DNA of 64,000 nucleotides. Source: Pseudomonas sp. GM80 (GTDB lineage: Bacteria > Pseudomonadota > Gammaproteobacteria > Pseudomonadales > Pseudomonadaceae). This document shows, in pieces, positions 20,006-29,800 of the stretch. Under the pieces are notes generated by a model. The model had not been told where the DNA came from and did no database searches. It saw nothing but the letters and a program-made list of their open reading frames with translations. The first letter of the stretch is position 1. Each line of letters opens with the position of its first letter. The position numbers and the translations under genes are program-made. Location of the stretch: contig NZ_AKJD01000061.1 in assembly GCF_000282515.1 (NCBI RefSeq), forward strand, positions 1 to 64,000. The letters run 5' to 3'.

Positions 20006-20731
20006 ATGCTCGAGACCACAGCACCGCCAAGGAAAGCACCGCTGGCCCCGCCGCTGGATACGCGGCATCAGGTCGAAACGCCGGAAGGCATCGACCTGCC
20101 CCTGCGTCCGGCCGGATTAATGGTGCGGTCTGTGGCGTTCGCGATCGATCTGGGCATTCGCGGTGTGATCGCGGGCGTACTGTTTATCGCGCTGGCGTTC
20201 CTCGGCAAGCTGGGTCTGGGTCTCGGTTCGTTGCTGCTGTTCGCCATCAGCTGGTGGTACATGGTGCTGTTTGAAGTGCTGCGTCAGGGCCAGTCGCCTG
20301 GTAAACAGTGGATGGGCCTGCGCGTGGTCCACGATGACGGCACACCGGTGGGCTGGTCGGCTTCGTTGCTGCGCAACCTGCTGCGCTTCGTCGATCTGCT
20401 GCCGTTCGGCTACTTTCTCGGCACCCTCAGTTGCCTGCATCATCCGACGTTCAAACGCCTCGGCGACATTGCCGCCGGCACGCTGGTGGTCTACAGCGAA
20501 CGCAAGCTGACCCGCCCGCAACTGCCCGAGGCCGAACCGCGCCGTTCACCCGTTGTGCTGACCCTCAGCGAACAACGCGCGGTGCTCGGGTTTGCCGAAC
20601 GTCAGGGCGAATTGTCAGCAGCGCGGGTCAATGAACTGGCCGCCCTGCTCGCCCAGCCGCTCCACATTTCCGCGCCCAAAGCCGTGACGGAACTCAACGG
20701 CATCGCACGCGGCTTGTTGGGCCCGACATGA
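20006..20731 (+). CDS. RDD-family membrane protein
   Basis: 241 residues. The RDD hallmark is in RPAGLMVRSVAFAIDLGIRGVIAG (Arg ... Asp) and later GQSPGKQWMGLRVVHDDGTPVGW; there are three to four hydrophobic segments between residues 40 and 150, then a cytoplasmic tail of about 75 residues. First gene of a tight string: its stop overlaps the start of the SpoIIM-type gene (ATGA). RDD proteins have no single function; here the neighbours (SpoIIM, DUF4129, DUF4350, MoxR, DUF58) indicate an envelope-associated MoxR system. Confidence 0.9.
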   Translation: MLETTAPPRKAPLAPPLDTRHQVETPEGIDLPLRPAGLMVRSVAFAIDLGIRGVIAGVLFIALAFLGKLGLGLGSLLLFAISWWYMVLFEVLRQGQSPGKQWMGLRVVHDDGTPVGWSASLLRNLLRFVDLLPFGYFLGTLSCLHHPTFKRLGDIAAGTLVVYSERKLTRPQLPEAEPRRSPVVLTLSEQRAVLGFAERQGELSAARVNELAALLAQPLHISAPKAVTELNGIARGLLGPT

Positions 20732-21705
20732 AGCAAAGCCTCTTCGAAAGTCGCCACAAGGCCGAATGGGAGCGTTTTGCGCTGGCCCTCGAACGTCTTG
20801 AACGCGGCAAGGACACCTCGCAGGTCAGCGCTTTCCCCAAAGCCTATCGCCGACTTTGCCAGCACCTGGCGTTGGCGCAGGAGCGCGGTTACAGCAGTTT
20901 CCTCATCGACTCGTTGCAACAGCAAGTGCTGCGCGGGCATCAGCAGTTGTATCGCCATCGCAGTCGTCTCGGGGCCAATCTGCTGAGCTTTATCCTCGCC
21001 GATTTTCCGCGACTGGTGCGCGCCGAATGGCCTTTTGTGCTGGTCGCGGCGCTGTTGTTTTTCGGCAGTCTGATCGGTGTTGGTGTGTTGGTGTATGGGT
21101 TTCCCGAGCTGGTTTACAACCTGATCCCCGCCGAACAGGTGCGCGAGATGCAAGGCATGTACGACCCCGTCGCCGGCCACCTCGGTCGTCCCGCCGAGCG
21201 CGCGGCCAGCGAAGACTGGGTGATGTTCGGTTACTACGTGATGCACAACATCGGCATCGCCTTCCAGACCTTCGCCAGCGGATTGCTGATGGGCATCGGC
21301 AGCGCGTTCTTTCTGTTCTACAACGGGCTGGTGATCGGCGCGGTCGCCGGGCACCTGACCGAGATCGGTTTCGGCCAGACCTTCTGGCCGTTCGTCATCG
21401 GCCATGGCGCCTTCGAACTGACGGCGATTACCCTCGCCGGCGCGGCCGGCCTGGAACTCGGCTGGGCGCTGATTGCCCCCCGGCGCCTGCCCCGCGCCGA
21501 AGCCTTGAAACGCGCGGCGCGCAAAAGCGTGTTGCTGGTCTGCGGAGTGATGGTGTTTCTGCTGATCGCGGCGTTCATCGAGGCCTATTGGTCATCGAAA
21601 ACCAGTGTCGCCCCGCTGACCAAATACCTGGTCGGCGCCGGGCTCTGGTTAATGGTCGCGACCTATCTGTTGTTCGCCGGAAGGAATCGCCATGCGCCTG
21701 AGTGA
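20728..21705 (+). CDS. SpoIIM-like (stage II sporulation protein M family) membrane protein
   Basis: 325 residues. A soluble helical N-terminal part (1-100) is followed by about five membrane segments with the conserved block FGYYVMHNIGIAFQTFASGLLMGIGSAFFLFYNGLVIGAVAGHL and WPFVIGHGAFELTAITLAGAAGLELG, which is the SpoIIM/DUF95 signature (His-Gly-x-x-Glu). In sporulating bacteria SpoIIM acts in engulfment; in Gram-negative MoxR operons its role is unknown. ATGA overlap with RDD upstream and 14-bp overlap with DUF4129 downstream indicate translational coupling. Confidence 0.9.
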   Translation: MKQSLFESRHKAEWERFALALERLERGKDTSQVSAFPKAYRRLCQHLALAQERGYSSFLIDSLQQQVLRGHQQLYRHRSRLGANLLSFILADFPRLVRAEWPFVLVAALLFFGSLIGVGVLVYGFPELVYNLIPAEQVREMQGMYDPVAGHLGRPAERAASEDWVMFGYYVMHNIGIAFQTFASGLLMGIGSAFFLFYNGLVIGAVAGHLTEIGFGQTFWPFVIGHGAFELTAITLAGAAGLELGWALIAPRRLPRAEALKRAARKSVLLVCGVMVFLLIAAFIEAYWSSKTSVAPLTKYLVGAGLWLMVATYLLFAGRNRHAPE

Positions 21706-23239
21706 CGCCACGGTGGTGATCCGTCCACGCACGAACTGGGAAGCCATGGATCTCGGCGTGCTGATGTCTCAGCAGCACCGACGTCTGTTGATGACCAGTT
21801 GGGCCATCGTCACCCTGCCGCTGTTTGCCGTGCTCAGCCTGCTGCTGTGGGATTCTCCGTCGCTGGCGGTGTTTATTTTCTGGTGGTTGAAACCAGCCTA
21901 CGAACGCCTGCCGCTGTACATCCTTTCCAAAGCACTGTTCGGCGAAACACCGACGCTCAAGCAAGCGCTGCGCGAGTGGCCACGGCTGCTCAAACCTCAA
22001 TTGCTGGCCAGCCTGACCTGGCGCCGGCTGAGCCTGAGCCGCAGCTTTCTGATGCCAGTGATGCAACTTGAGGGCCTCGATGGCAACGCGCGACAGCAAC
22101 GGGTAACCGTGCTGTTGCAGCGCAGCGCGGGCGCTGCGCAATGGCTGACGATCATTGGCGTGCACCTGGAAACGGCGTTGTGGATCGGCTTGATGGTGCT
22201 GTTCTACATGCTCCTGCCGCAGCCGATTGAAACCGATTGGGACTGGCAATCGCTGATTCTTGCGGCGGACCACGACTGGCGCTGGCTGGAGCACCTGACC
22301 AATGCTTTTTATGCGCTGGTGCTGGTGGTATGGGAGCCGATCTACGTCGCCTGCGGGTTCAGCCTTTATCTGAACCGCCGAACGCACCTGGAAGCCTGGG
22401 ACATCGAACTGGTGTTCCGTCGCTTGCGCCAACGCCTGAACAACGCTGTGCTGGGTCTGCTGCTGGCGGTGTGTCTGGTATTGCCGAACATGCCCTCGGT
22501 GTGGGCTGCCGAAGCCGACAGCGGGCCCGATGCTCCGCGCTTGTTGAATCAGCCGCTGACCAGCCAGGCCTCGCGCGACAGTATCAAGGCCCTGCTCGAA
22601 CAGCCGCCGTTCAAGAACAAGGAGTCCGTCACCCGCTACCGTTTTGGCGAAGACCCGGCAGCGCCAGCCAAGGATTCAGAACCCGGTGAAGCACCGCAGT
22701 GGCTGAAGACGCTGCTGGGATGGCTCGACGGTCAGCATTTCAACACGCTGGCCAAGCTGATCGAGGTGCTGCTGTGGGGCACGGTGATTGCCTTGCTCGG
22801 CTGGCTGGTCTGGCATTACCGTGAATTTCTGCGAGCCTTCGTCAGCCGCCGCCCGTCCCTGCCGGCCAAACCCAAGCGAGCGCTGCCGCAACAAGCCTTC
22901 GGCCTGGATTTGAACCGCGACACCCTGCCCGACGACATCGCCACCCGCGCCGAACAACTCTGGCAAACCCAGCCCCGCGCGGCGCTGAGCCTGCTCTATC
23001 GCGGTCTGCTCAGCCACCTGCTGCATGACTTTGCGCTGACCTTGAAACCCGCCGACACCGAACATCAGGTGCTGGCGCGCGTTGAACAATTGCAGCGCCC
23101 GGAGTTGCTCGCATTCAGCCGCGAACTGACCACTCATTGGCAGAACATGGCCTACGGGCATCGAATCCCGGCGGCGCATCTGCAACAGCAATTGTGCGAT
23201 GGCTGGCGCGCCCTGTTCGGTCACGGGGCCCGGTCTTGA
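21692..23239 (+). CDS. DUF4129-domain membrane protein
   Basis: 515 residues, GGAAGGA just upstream of the ATG. Membrane segments lie near 35-60, 150-180, 205-230, 250-272 and about 350-372; the C-terminal soluble region contains QTQPRAALSLLYRGLLSHLLHDFALTLKPADTEHQVL, the DUF4129 pattern, which is usually found next to or fused with transglutaminase and MoxR partners. Function unknown; it is likely a membrane scaffold in the same complex as the flanking genes. Its stop overlaps the TTG start of the next gene. Confidence 0.87.
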   Translation: MRLSDATVVIRPRTNWEAMDLGVLMSQQHRRLLMTSWAIVTLPLFAVLSLLLWDSPSLAVFIFWWLKPAYERLPLYILSKALFGETPTLKQALREWPRLLKPQLLASLTWRRLSLSRSFLMPVMQLEGLDGNARQQRVTVLLQRSAGAAQWLTIIGVHLETALWIGLMVLFYMLLPQPIETDWDWQSLILAADHDWRWLEHLTNAFYALVLVVWEPIYVACGFSLYLNRRTHLEAWDIELVFRRLRQRLNNAVLGLLLAVCLVLPNMPSVWAAEADSGPDAPRLLNQPLTSQASRDSIKALLEQPPFKNKESVTRYRFGEDPAAPAKDSEPGEAPQWLKTLLGWLDGQHFNTLAKLIEVLLWGTVIALLGWLVWHYREFLRAFVSRRPSLPAKPKRALPQQAFGLDLNRDTLPDDIATRAEQLWQTQPRAALSLLYRGLLSHLLHDFALTLKPADTEHQVLARVEQLQRPELLAFSRELTTHWQNMAYGHRIPAAHLQQQLCDGWRALFGHGARS

Positions 23240-24399
23240 ACCGGCGTTCACTGTGGTGGATCGGCGCGCTGATCGGTACGCTGCTTGTCGCGTTGAGCGT
23301 TTTTCTGTTCCTCAAGGCCAAGCCTTATCAGGAAGAAGTCGATCATGGCCCCTCGCCTGCCGTGCAGGCCAATCCGTATCTGGCGGCAGAGCTGTTCTTA
23401 CAGCAACGCGGCCTCAACGTCAGCCACGCCGAAAGCCTCGCCATACTCCCCGACATCGACCCACGTCGACACACGCTATTGTTGTTCAACGACCGTTCAC
23501 GCATGACCCCGCGTCAAGTCGAGCAAGTCCTCAACTGGACGCGCGCCGGTGGGCGGCTGGTGTTTGTCGCCGAGTCGATATGGGACGAGCAGACCCGCCA
23601 GAGCAACGATCTGCTGCTCGATCGGGTGCAACTGCATCAGTCGCTGAGCAAAGACCTCAAGGAGCCGCCCAACGATCAGGAGCCAGAGCGCTTCCCGCAA
23701 TTGACCAAGCTCTATCTGGAAGATGAAGACGCACCGGCCTATGCCGGTTTCGACACCGACTTCCACCTCGACGACCCGAAAGATCTCGCGCAAGCCTGGG
23801 CCAACAGCGCCAGGGCCACGCACATGATGCAACTGCCCTACAGCCTCGGCTCGATCACCGTGGTCACCGACGCCGAGTTGTGGAAGAACAAAACCATCAG
23901 CCAATACGACAATGCCTGGCTGCTCTGGTACCTGAGCGCCGACACCGACGTCACGTTGATCTACAACACTGAACACGACGGGTTGCTGACCTTGCTTTGG
24001 CGCTACTTCCCGCAGGCCATCGTCGCCCTGCTCGCCTTGATCGGCCTGTGGCTGTGGCATGTCGGCGTGCGCCATGGCCCGCTCCAGGCGCCGGCCCCGA
24101 GCGGGCGGCGACGGTTGCAGGAGCATCTGCGCGCCAGCGCCGATTTCGTCCTGCGCCACAATGGTCAGCAAGCATTGCTGCAAGCGCTGCAACAGGACGT
24201 GTTGCGCCGCGCTCGACGCCGTCACCCCGGATTTGATCGATTGAATGTCGCCGAACAATGGCTGGCGCTGTCACGCCTGACCCGCCAGCCGACCCGTGCC
24301 ATCAGCCAGGCCCTGAGCCCGGTTGCGAACCAGCGTTTGTCCAGCGCCGAGTTCTGCCGTCAGGTCGCCCACCTGCAAACCTTGAGGAACACGCTATGA
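23236..24399 (+). CDS. DUF4350-domain membrane-anchored protein
   Basis: 387 residues from the TTG at 23236, chosen because TTGA overlaps the DUF4129 stop and the sequence then reads LNRRSLWWIGALIGTLLVALSVFLFL, an N-terminal anchor. The periplasmic part has NPYLAAELFLQQRGLNVSHAESLAILPDIDPRRHTLLLFNDRSRMT, typical DUF4350, a GATase-like Rossmann fold without obvious catalytic Cys. A second membrane segment lies near residue 260-280 (FPQAIVALLALIGLWLWHVG), with a helical cytoplasmic tail. Role unknown; part of the MoxR operon. Confidence 0.87.
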   Translation: MNRRSLWWIGALIGTLLVALSVFLFLKAKPYQEEVDHGPSPAVQANPYLAAELFLQQRGLNVSHAESLAILPDIDPRRHTLLLFNDRSRMTPRQVEQVLNWTRAGGRLVFVAESIWDEQTRQSNDLLLDRVQLHQSLSKDLKEPPNDQEPERFPQLTKLYLEDEDAPAYAGFDTDFHLDDPKDLAQAWANSARATHMMQLPYSLGSITVVTDAELWKNKTISQYDNAWLLWYLSADTDVTLIYNTEHDGLLTLLWRYFPQAIVALLALIGLWLWHVGVRHGPLQAPAPSGRRRLQEHLRASADFVLRHNGQQALLQALQQDVLRRARRRHPGFDRLNVAEQWLALSRLTRQPTRAISQALSPVANQRLSSAEFCRQVAHLQTLRNTL

Positions 24400-25397
24400 A
24401 TGAACAGACCGAGCCCGGCAGCGCCAGCCACGCCGCCCAGCAACGCCAGCGCGCCAGTCAACTGGCGCAAGCGGTTCGCAGCGAATTGCAGAAAGCCCTG
24501 ATCGGCCAGAATCAGGTGATCGACGACGTACTCACGGCGTTGATTGCTGGCGGCCACGTGCTGCTCGAAGGCGTGCCGGGGCTGGGTAAAACCTTGCTGG
24601 TACGCGCATTGGCGCGTTGCTTTGGCGGCGAGTTCGCGCGCATTCAATTCACCCCGGACCTGATGCCCAGCGACGTTACCGGCCACGCCGTGTACGACCT
24701 GCAGACCGAGCAGTTCAAACTGCGCAAAGGCCCGCTGTTCACCAACCTGCTGCTGGCCGATGAGATCAATCGCGCGCCGGCAAAGACCCAGGCGGCGTTG
24801 CTCGAAGCGATGCAGGAGCGCCAGGTGACGCTTGAAGGTCGCGCCCTGCCGATCGCGCAACCGTTCATGGTGTTGGCAACGCAGAACCCGATCGAACAGG
24901 AAGGCACCTACCCCCTGCCCGAAGCCGAGCTCGACCGGTTCATGCTCAAAGTGCGCATGGATTACCCCGACGCCGAACAAGAGCTGAACATGGTGCGTCA
25001 GGTCAGTCGCTCGACCCGCGCTGACATGCTCGATGTGCAACCCCTGCGCACGGTGTTGCAAGCCAAGGATGTGCAGGCCCTGCAACGCATTGCCAGTGAT
25101 CTGCCGATGGATGATCAGGTGCTCGATTACGCCGTTCGACTGGCACGCAGCACCCGCACCTGGCCGGGGCTGACCCTGGGTGCCGGGCCGCGCGCCTCGA
25201 TTGCGCTGGTACGCTGCGCCCGTGCCCGCGCGTTGCTGCGCGGCGGCGAGTTCGTGATTCCCGACGACATCAAGGGCTGCGCGCTGGCCGTGCTGCGCCA
25301 TCGCGTGCGCATCGCTCCGGAGCTGGACATCGAAGGCTTGCAAGTCGATCAGGTGTTGCTGCAACTGCTCGACCAGATCCCGGCGCCGCGCCTGTGA
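24396..25397 (+). CDS. MoxR-family AAA+ ATPase
   Basis: 333 residues from the ATG at 24396, which overlaps the previous stop as ATGA. Walker A is LEGVPGLGKTLLVRAL, Walker B is LLLADEINRAPAKTQAALLEAMQE, sensor 1 is VLATQNPIEQEGTYPLPEAELDRFM, and the C-terminal lid has GAGPRASIALVRCARARALL with the sensor 2 Arg. MoxR ATPases work with VWA/DUF58 partners as chaperones that mature or insert metal-containing or envelope complexes. The DUF58 partner follows, but a REP element has been inserted between them. Confidence 0.95.
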   Translation: MNEQTEPGSASHAAQQRQRASQLAQAVRSELQKALIGQNQVIDDVLTALIAGGHVLLEGVPGLGKTLLVRALARCFGGEFARIQFTPDLMPSDVTGHAVYDLQTEQFKLRKGPLFTNLLLADEINRAPAKTQAALLEAMQERQVTLEGRALPIAQPFMVLATQNPIEQEGTYPLPEAELDRFMLKVRMDYPDAEQELNMVRQVSRSTRADMLDVQPLRTVLQAKDVQALQRIASDLPMDDQVLDYAVRLARSTRTWPGLTLGAGPRASIALVRCARARALLRGGEFVIPDDIKGCALAVLRHRVRIAPELDIEGLQVDQVLLQLLDQIPAPRL

Positions 25398-25413
25398 AAT
25401 CCGTTTTGGGCAG

Positions 25414-25482
25414 AAAAGATCGCAGCCTTCGGCAGCTCCTACAGATGTTCCATGTAGGAGCTGCCGAAGGCTGCGATCTTTT
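25414..25482. repeat. REP palindrome, class A
   Basis: Inverted arms AAAAGATCGCAGCCTTCGGC and GCCGAAGGCTGCGATCTTTT separated by about 13 bp. It splits the MoxR and DUF58 genes, which in most genomes are nearly adjacent, and could lower expression of DUF58 relative to MoxR. Confidence 0.92.
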
Positions 25483-25506
25483 CAACGAACACCCCGGTGC
25501 CATGCC

Positions 25507-26838
25507 ATGAAACCCTCAAGACTCCTATTGATCTGGCTGACACTGCTACTGGCCATCGGCATCGTCCTCGGCGCCTTGCAGGCATTGGATATCGACCTCC
25601 CGCCCAGCCTGCTGTCGATCAACTGGGGCTTGCTGCTCGCCCTGCTGACGCTCGCCGCCATCGATGCCCTGCGCCTCAAGCGCCTGCCCGCCATTCGCGT
25701 CAAACGGCAAATGCCCGGCAGCCTCGCGCTCGGGCGCTGGGGCGAAGTACGCCTGGAGGTGGAACACGACTTCAGCGAGCCGCTGCACCTGCAACTCTTC
25801 GACCACGTGCCGGACGGCCTGATTTTTGAGAACCTGCCGCTGAACGTCGAATTGCAACCCGGCAAAATCAGCCACATCGGCTACCGCCTGCGCGCCCTCA
25901 AACGTGGGCACTTCAGCTTCGAACACTGCGAAATCAACCTGCCGAGCCCACTGGGTTTATGGTCAGGCAAACGCCTGCTCAACGTCACCGGTCACACCCG
26001 CGTCTACCCGGATTTCGCCCGGCTCTATGGGGGTGAACTGCTGGCGGTGGACAACTGGCTCAGCCAGCTCGGCGTGCGGCAAAAACAGCGCCGTGGTCAG
26101 GGTCTGGAATTCCATCAACTGCGCGAATTCCGTGAAGGCGACAGCTTGCGTCAGATCGACTGGAAAGCCACCGCCCGCCAGCGCACACCGATCGCCCGTG
26201 AGTATCAGGACGAACGTGATCAGCAGATCATCTTCTTGCTCGATTGCGGACGCAACATGCGCAGCCAGGATGATGAACTGTCGCACTTTGACCATGCGCT
26301 GAACGCCTGTCTGCTGCTCAGTTATGTGGCGTTGCGTCAGGGTGATGCGGTGGGCATGTGCACGTTCGCTGCTGAGCATCCGCGTTACCTTGCGCCAATC
26401 AAGGGCACCGGGCAGCTCAACGTTTTGCTCAACAGTGTTTACGACCTCGACAGCAGTCAACGCCCGGCGGACTATCAGGCGGCGATCCGTCCACTGTTGG
26501 CCCGGCAGAAACGCCGAGCGCTGGTGGTGCTGGTGACCAATGTGCGCGAGGAGGACGATGAAGAACTGCTGAGCGCCGTCAAACACTTGAGTCAGCAACA
26601 TCGCGTTCTGCTGGCCAGCTTGCGCGAAAACGTGCTCGACCCATTGCAGTTGCCGGGCGTGCAAACCCTCGATGAAGCGCTCAACTATTGCGGCACCGTT
26701 GACTACCTGAACAGCCGCCATGCACACCATGAGCGATTGGCGGCTCATGGTGTGCAGTTACTGGATGTTCGTCCCGCTGAGCTGGGGGCAGAATTGGCCA
26801 CGCTTTATCTGAGCTGGAAAAAAGCCGGCCAGCTCTGA
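25507..26838 (+). CDS. DUF58 / VWA-like MoxR partner protein
   Basis: 443 residues. Two hydrophobic segments at about 5-25 and 33-55 anchor it; then comes a beta-rich region and the DUF58 signature at about 195-225 (GLEFHQLREFREGDSLRQIDWKATAR), followed by a von Willebrand A-like fold with the metal-site variant FLLDCGRNMRS in place of DxSxS. It is the usual partner of MoxR. Last gene of the RDD-to-DUF58 string and the last core gene before the Tc island; convergent with the CBM/Ig-like gene only 43 bp away, with no clear terminator between. Confidence 0.9.
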   Translation: MKPSRLLLIWLTLLLAIGIVLGALQALDIDLPPSLLSINWGLLLALLTLAAIDALRLKRLPAIRVKRQMPGSLALGRWGEVRLEVEHDFSEPLHLQLFDHVPDGLIFENLPLNVELQPGKISHIGYRLRALKRGHFSFEHCEINLPSPLGLWSGKRLLNVTGHTRVYPDFARLYGGELLAVDNWLSQLGVRQKQRRGQGLEFHQLREFREGDSLRQIDWKATARQRTPIAREYQDERDQQIIFLLDCGRNMRSQDDELSHFDHALNACLLLSYVALRQGDAVGMCTFAAEHPRYLAPIKGTGQLNVLLNSVYDLDSSQRPADYQAAIRPLLARQKRRALVVLVTNVREEDDEELLSAVKHLSQQHRVLLASLRENVLDPLQLPGVQTLDEALNYCGTVDYLNSRHAHHERLAAHGVQLLDVRPAELGAELATLYLSWKKAGQL

Positions 26839-26881
26839 ATGCCGATTGATCACCCGACGGTTTGTTTGCCAGACGCACCGC

Positions 26882-29800
26882 TCAACCCGCAACATCCTGC
26901 GACTGTGCGCTGGTCGAGGCATTGATCGTGAAAGGGTTTTCCGGCGAAGTGGCGAGTACCCGCTCGGCAACCAGAAACAACGAAAAACTGCCTGCTGTCA
27001 GACCCGGCGTATTACTGAAGGTCAATCTCCAGGTCAGCCCCTGAGCCGTCAACAGACGCCTCGTACCCAGCGCAGAATCGACTGTCACACCCAGTTCAGT
27101 TGCGCCTGGTCCTCTCCAGCCCAGCTGCACGTAAGTATTGACCGGCAGTTGGGTCGCATCCTTGAGTTTGAGGGTGACTGTATGCGTCTGGCCGCGACGC
27201 GCGAACGCCGTCATTTCTCCCCAGGGACTGACTTCTGTACTGTCAAACTGAAATTCCACGTTGTCCCAGACATTGCTTGCCAGTGCCTTGACCATCATCG
27301 TTCTGCTGTAAATTTCACCGTCGAACTTACTCTCCAACTCAGCGATGACCTCATGAGGACCGACGGTTTTCGGCTGGTACAAAAACAAGGAAAATCCGTT
27401 GCGGCGGCTTGGCTCGGAAGTGGCCTGTCCATCCGTGGAGCCCTTCCACGTCACAGGCACGTCCTCGACGGGCCGTTCGGTGAATAGGGATCGGACCTGC
27501 TGCGCCACCCCGACGCGCTCCTGTTCAGCAACCACAGGATCAATAATGGCCTCATGTTCGATACCGGTAAAATCGACCCGGTGATGGCCCAGATTCATGG
27601 CAAAAGGTCCGTACGCGAAGCCTGGTCCGATGCCCGGAATGAGCACCGTCAATGTGAACGTGCCTATCTCCACGCTGCTCCGACAATCCAGACTCCACTT
27701 GGCTCCTTCCGCGGTCAGTTCAACCGAGGTACCCGGTTCAGGGTCGACCTTTATCTTGAGCTCAGCAGGGGGTTGCCCCTCCCATTTCAATTGCACATCG
27801 AGACCTGCCAGCGCACTGCCTGCCCTGTACTGAAAAATAAAAGGCAGATTCATCCCCAGGCAGGGAAAACCACCCAACACAGGGTCGATTTTGAATTGAT
27901 CAAAAGCCAGCGTTGCTTCATTTTCAAAATTTTTGGAGATCACCCTCCCGACAATCTCCCAAGCTGGAAGAACTCCCTCACAACATATGCGCAGGCTGAA
28001 ACGCCCCCCTATGGGTGCGTTCGATTTGATACTCCATGTCAGCGCCTGCCCGTATTCCAGTCGCTTTTTTTCGCCCAGGGGCGGATCAAACACCAGATCG
28101 AGTTCCGGGTTCTGATCTGACATTTCAAGGTGTATCCATTCGCCGGAAAACTCGGGCTTGATCGAATCCAGCTTCAGCTGTCCCTCCTCCCCCGACAGGC
28201 AGACAATGCCTACAGCTGCATCCAATGGCATATCCCGCATCGAGAGGCTGGTGAACTCTGTCCACGGATTGGACTGCACCGGTGCCAGGACAAATGTATG
28301 AGAGAAACTGCTTTTGTCGTACGGGCTTGTTACCTGCGCAGTTATATTGATGGGGTCAACGGTTTTGGGTTGATGGGGGAACTCACTCCATCCACCCGCC
28401 CCGGTAGTGCGTTCTACGACGGGGCCTTCTCCAACGCGCCAGCCCACAATCACCTCGGGAGCATCAGCGTCGATGGTTTGCGATCTGACCTGAAGACTCA
28501 GTAAAGCAACGGTCTCGTCATCAATGACCGGATATTTGGTGGACATCCGGGTCTCGCCTTTATCCAACCAGTTATGCGCCAGCTTCATCAGGTTCGGTCT
28601 GGACGCTGTTTTCAACCTTGAACAACTCACAAGCAATGAATATTGACCGTTGCGTTTATTCTCGGCGGCCATGGTCCATATCACCGATGCCTCTGCCAAC
28701 GGCACAAATATTTCCAGCGATGGACTGAAGCCCACGCCCAGTGTTTGCGGTGAGTCCCCCCCAGCAAGCCAGCTCAAGGCAAAATCGGTATCTTCCAATG
28801 GGTGATCTGCGGGCAGTAAAAGCTTGAGTTGATGTGAACCACCGCGGTTGGGATAAGCCGTTGCGTCTCCCCAGAGCGCCGCGTCGATTTCGTCCAGTTG
28901 CAACTCGACCGTGTGCCACGGACTGTCCAGCAGTACCCGGACGGGAACCTCCAGAGAAGCGTTATCCGGGTAATAAAAACTATCTACCGATGCGACGATC
29001 GTCTGCAGCCCGCCTTGCGTGTTATCGGGTTTGAACGTGAACGTCGCATCGCCCTGCGCGTTGGTATGGCTCTCATCCAAGATCTTGCCCCCGAGCGTCC
29101 AGGTTACCTTGCGATAGGCCATCGGTTTTTGCGTGTAGTAGGACTTCACGCGGACGGTGATCGGAATGTCTTCATCCAGTTCAACCACCGGGTAGTACAA
29201 CGGCCCGTCCACCACCTCAAGTATCAGCCTGTAATGGCCCAACATTGCCGGTATTGAATAAATTTCAGCGGTGTATTCGCTGCGGATCCCTAACGAATGC
29301 TCTGTGTCCGGCTCATCCATGTCGGCGCAGATTAACTTCCAGCCCCCCTCCATCGGCTGCTCTTGACCCAACTCAGGGTCCGAACTGACGCCTCCAGAGG
29401 GCTCGGCAGATTCATCGAGCAACAGTGAAACCCGGGTGCCAAGCCACGGACTGTCGGCTTTCGGTGTGATCGACAGTCGGTGCGGTTCGGTACCTGCCAG
29501 TCCCGCACCTCGACAAAGAAAGATCTTATCGGTGGTTTCTATCTCATCCCCATCAAACTTCAACGACTGCACCTGCAATGGGGGCAGTTGAACCTCGACA
29601 CTTACACCCGTCACGCGCAACCCTCGGTGAGGTTGACCGCTGTTGGCCGGGGTGACAAAGCGGATCGTGACCTGTTGTTCCGCAGGCGAATAAAATTCGA
29701 TGGGTTGCTCGAATTTTTCCAGATAAAGCACGAGAGGCTGGGGATTATCCAACAGCGACGATGAGACCAATTCATAGGATTGCTCGGGCCCGCTGTCCGG

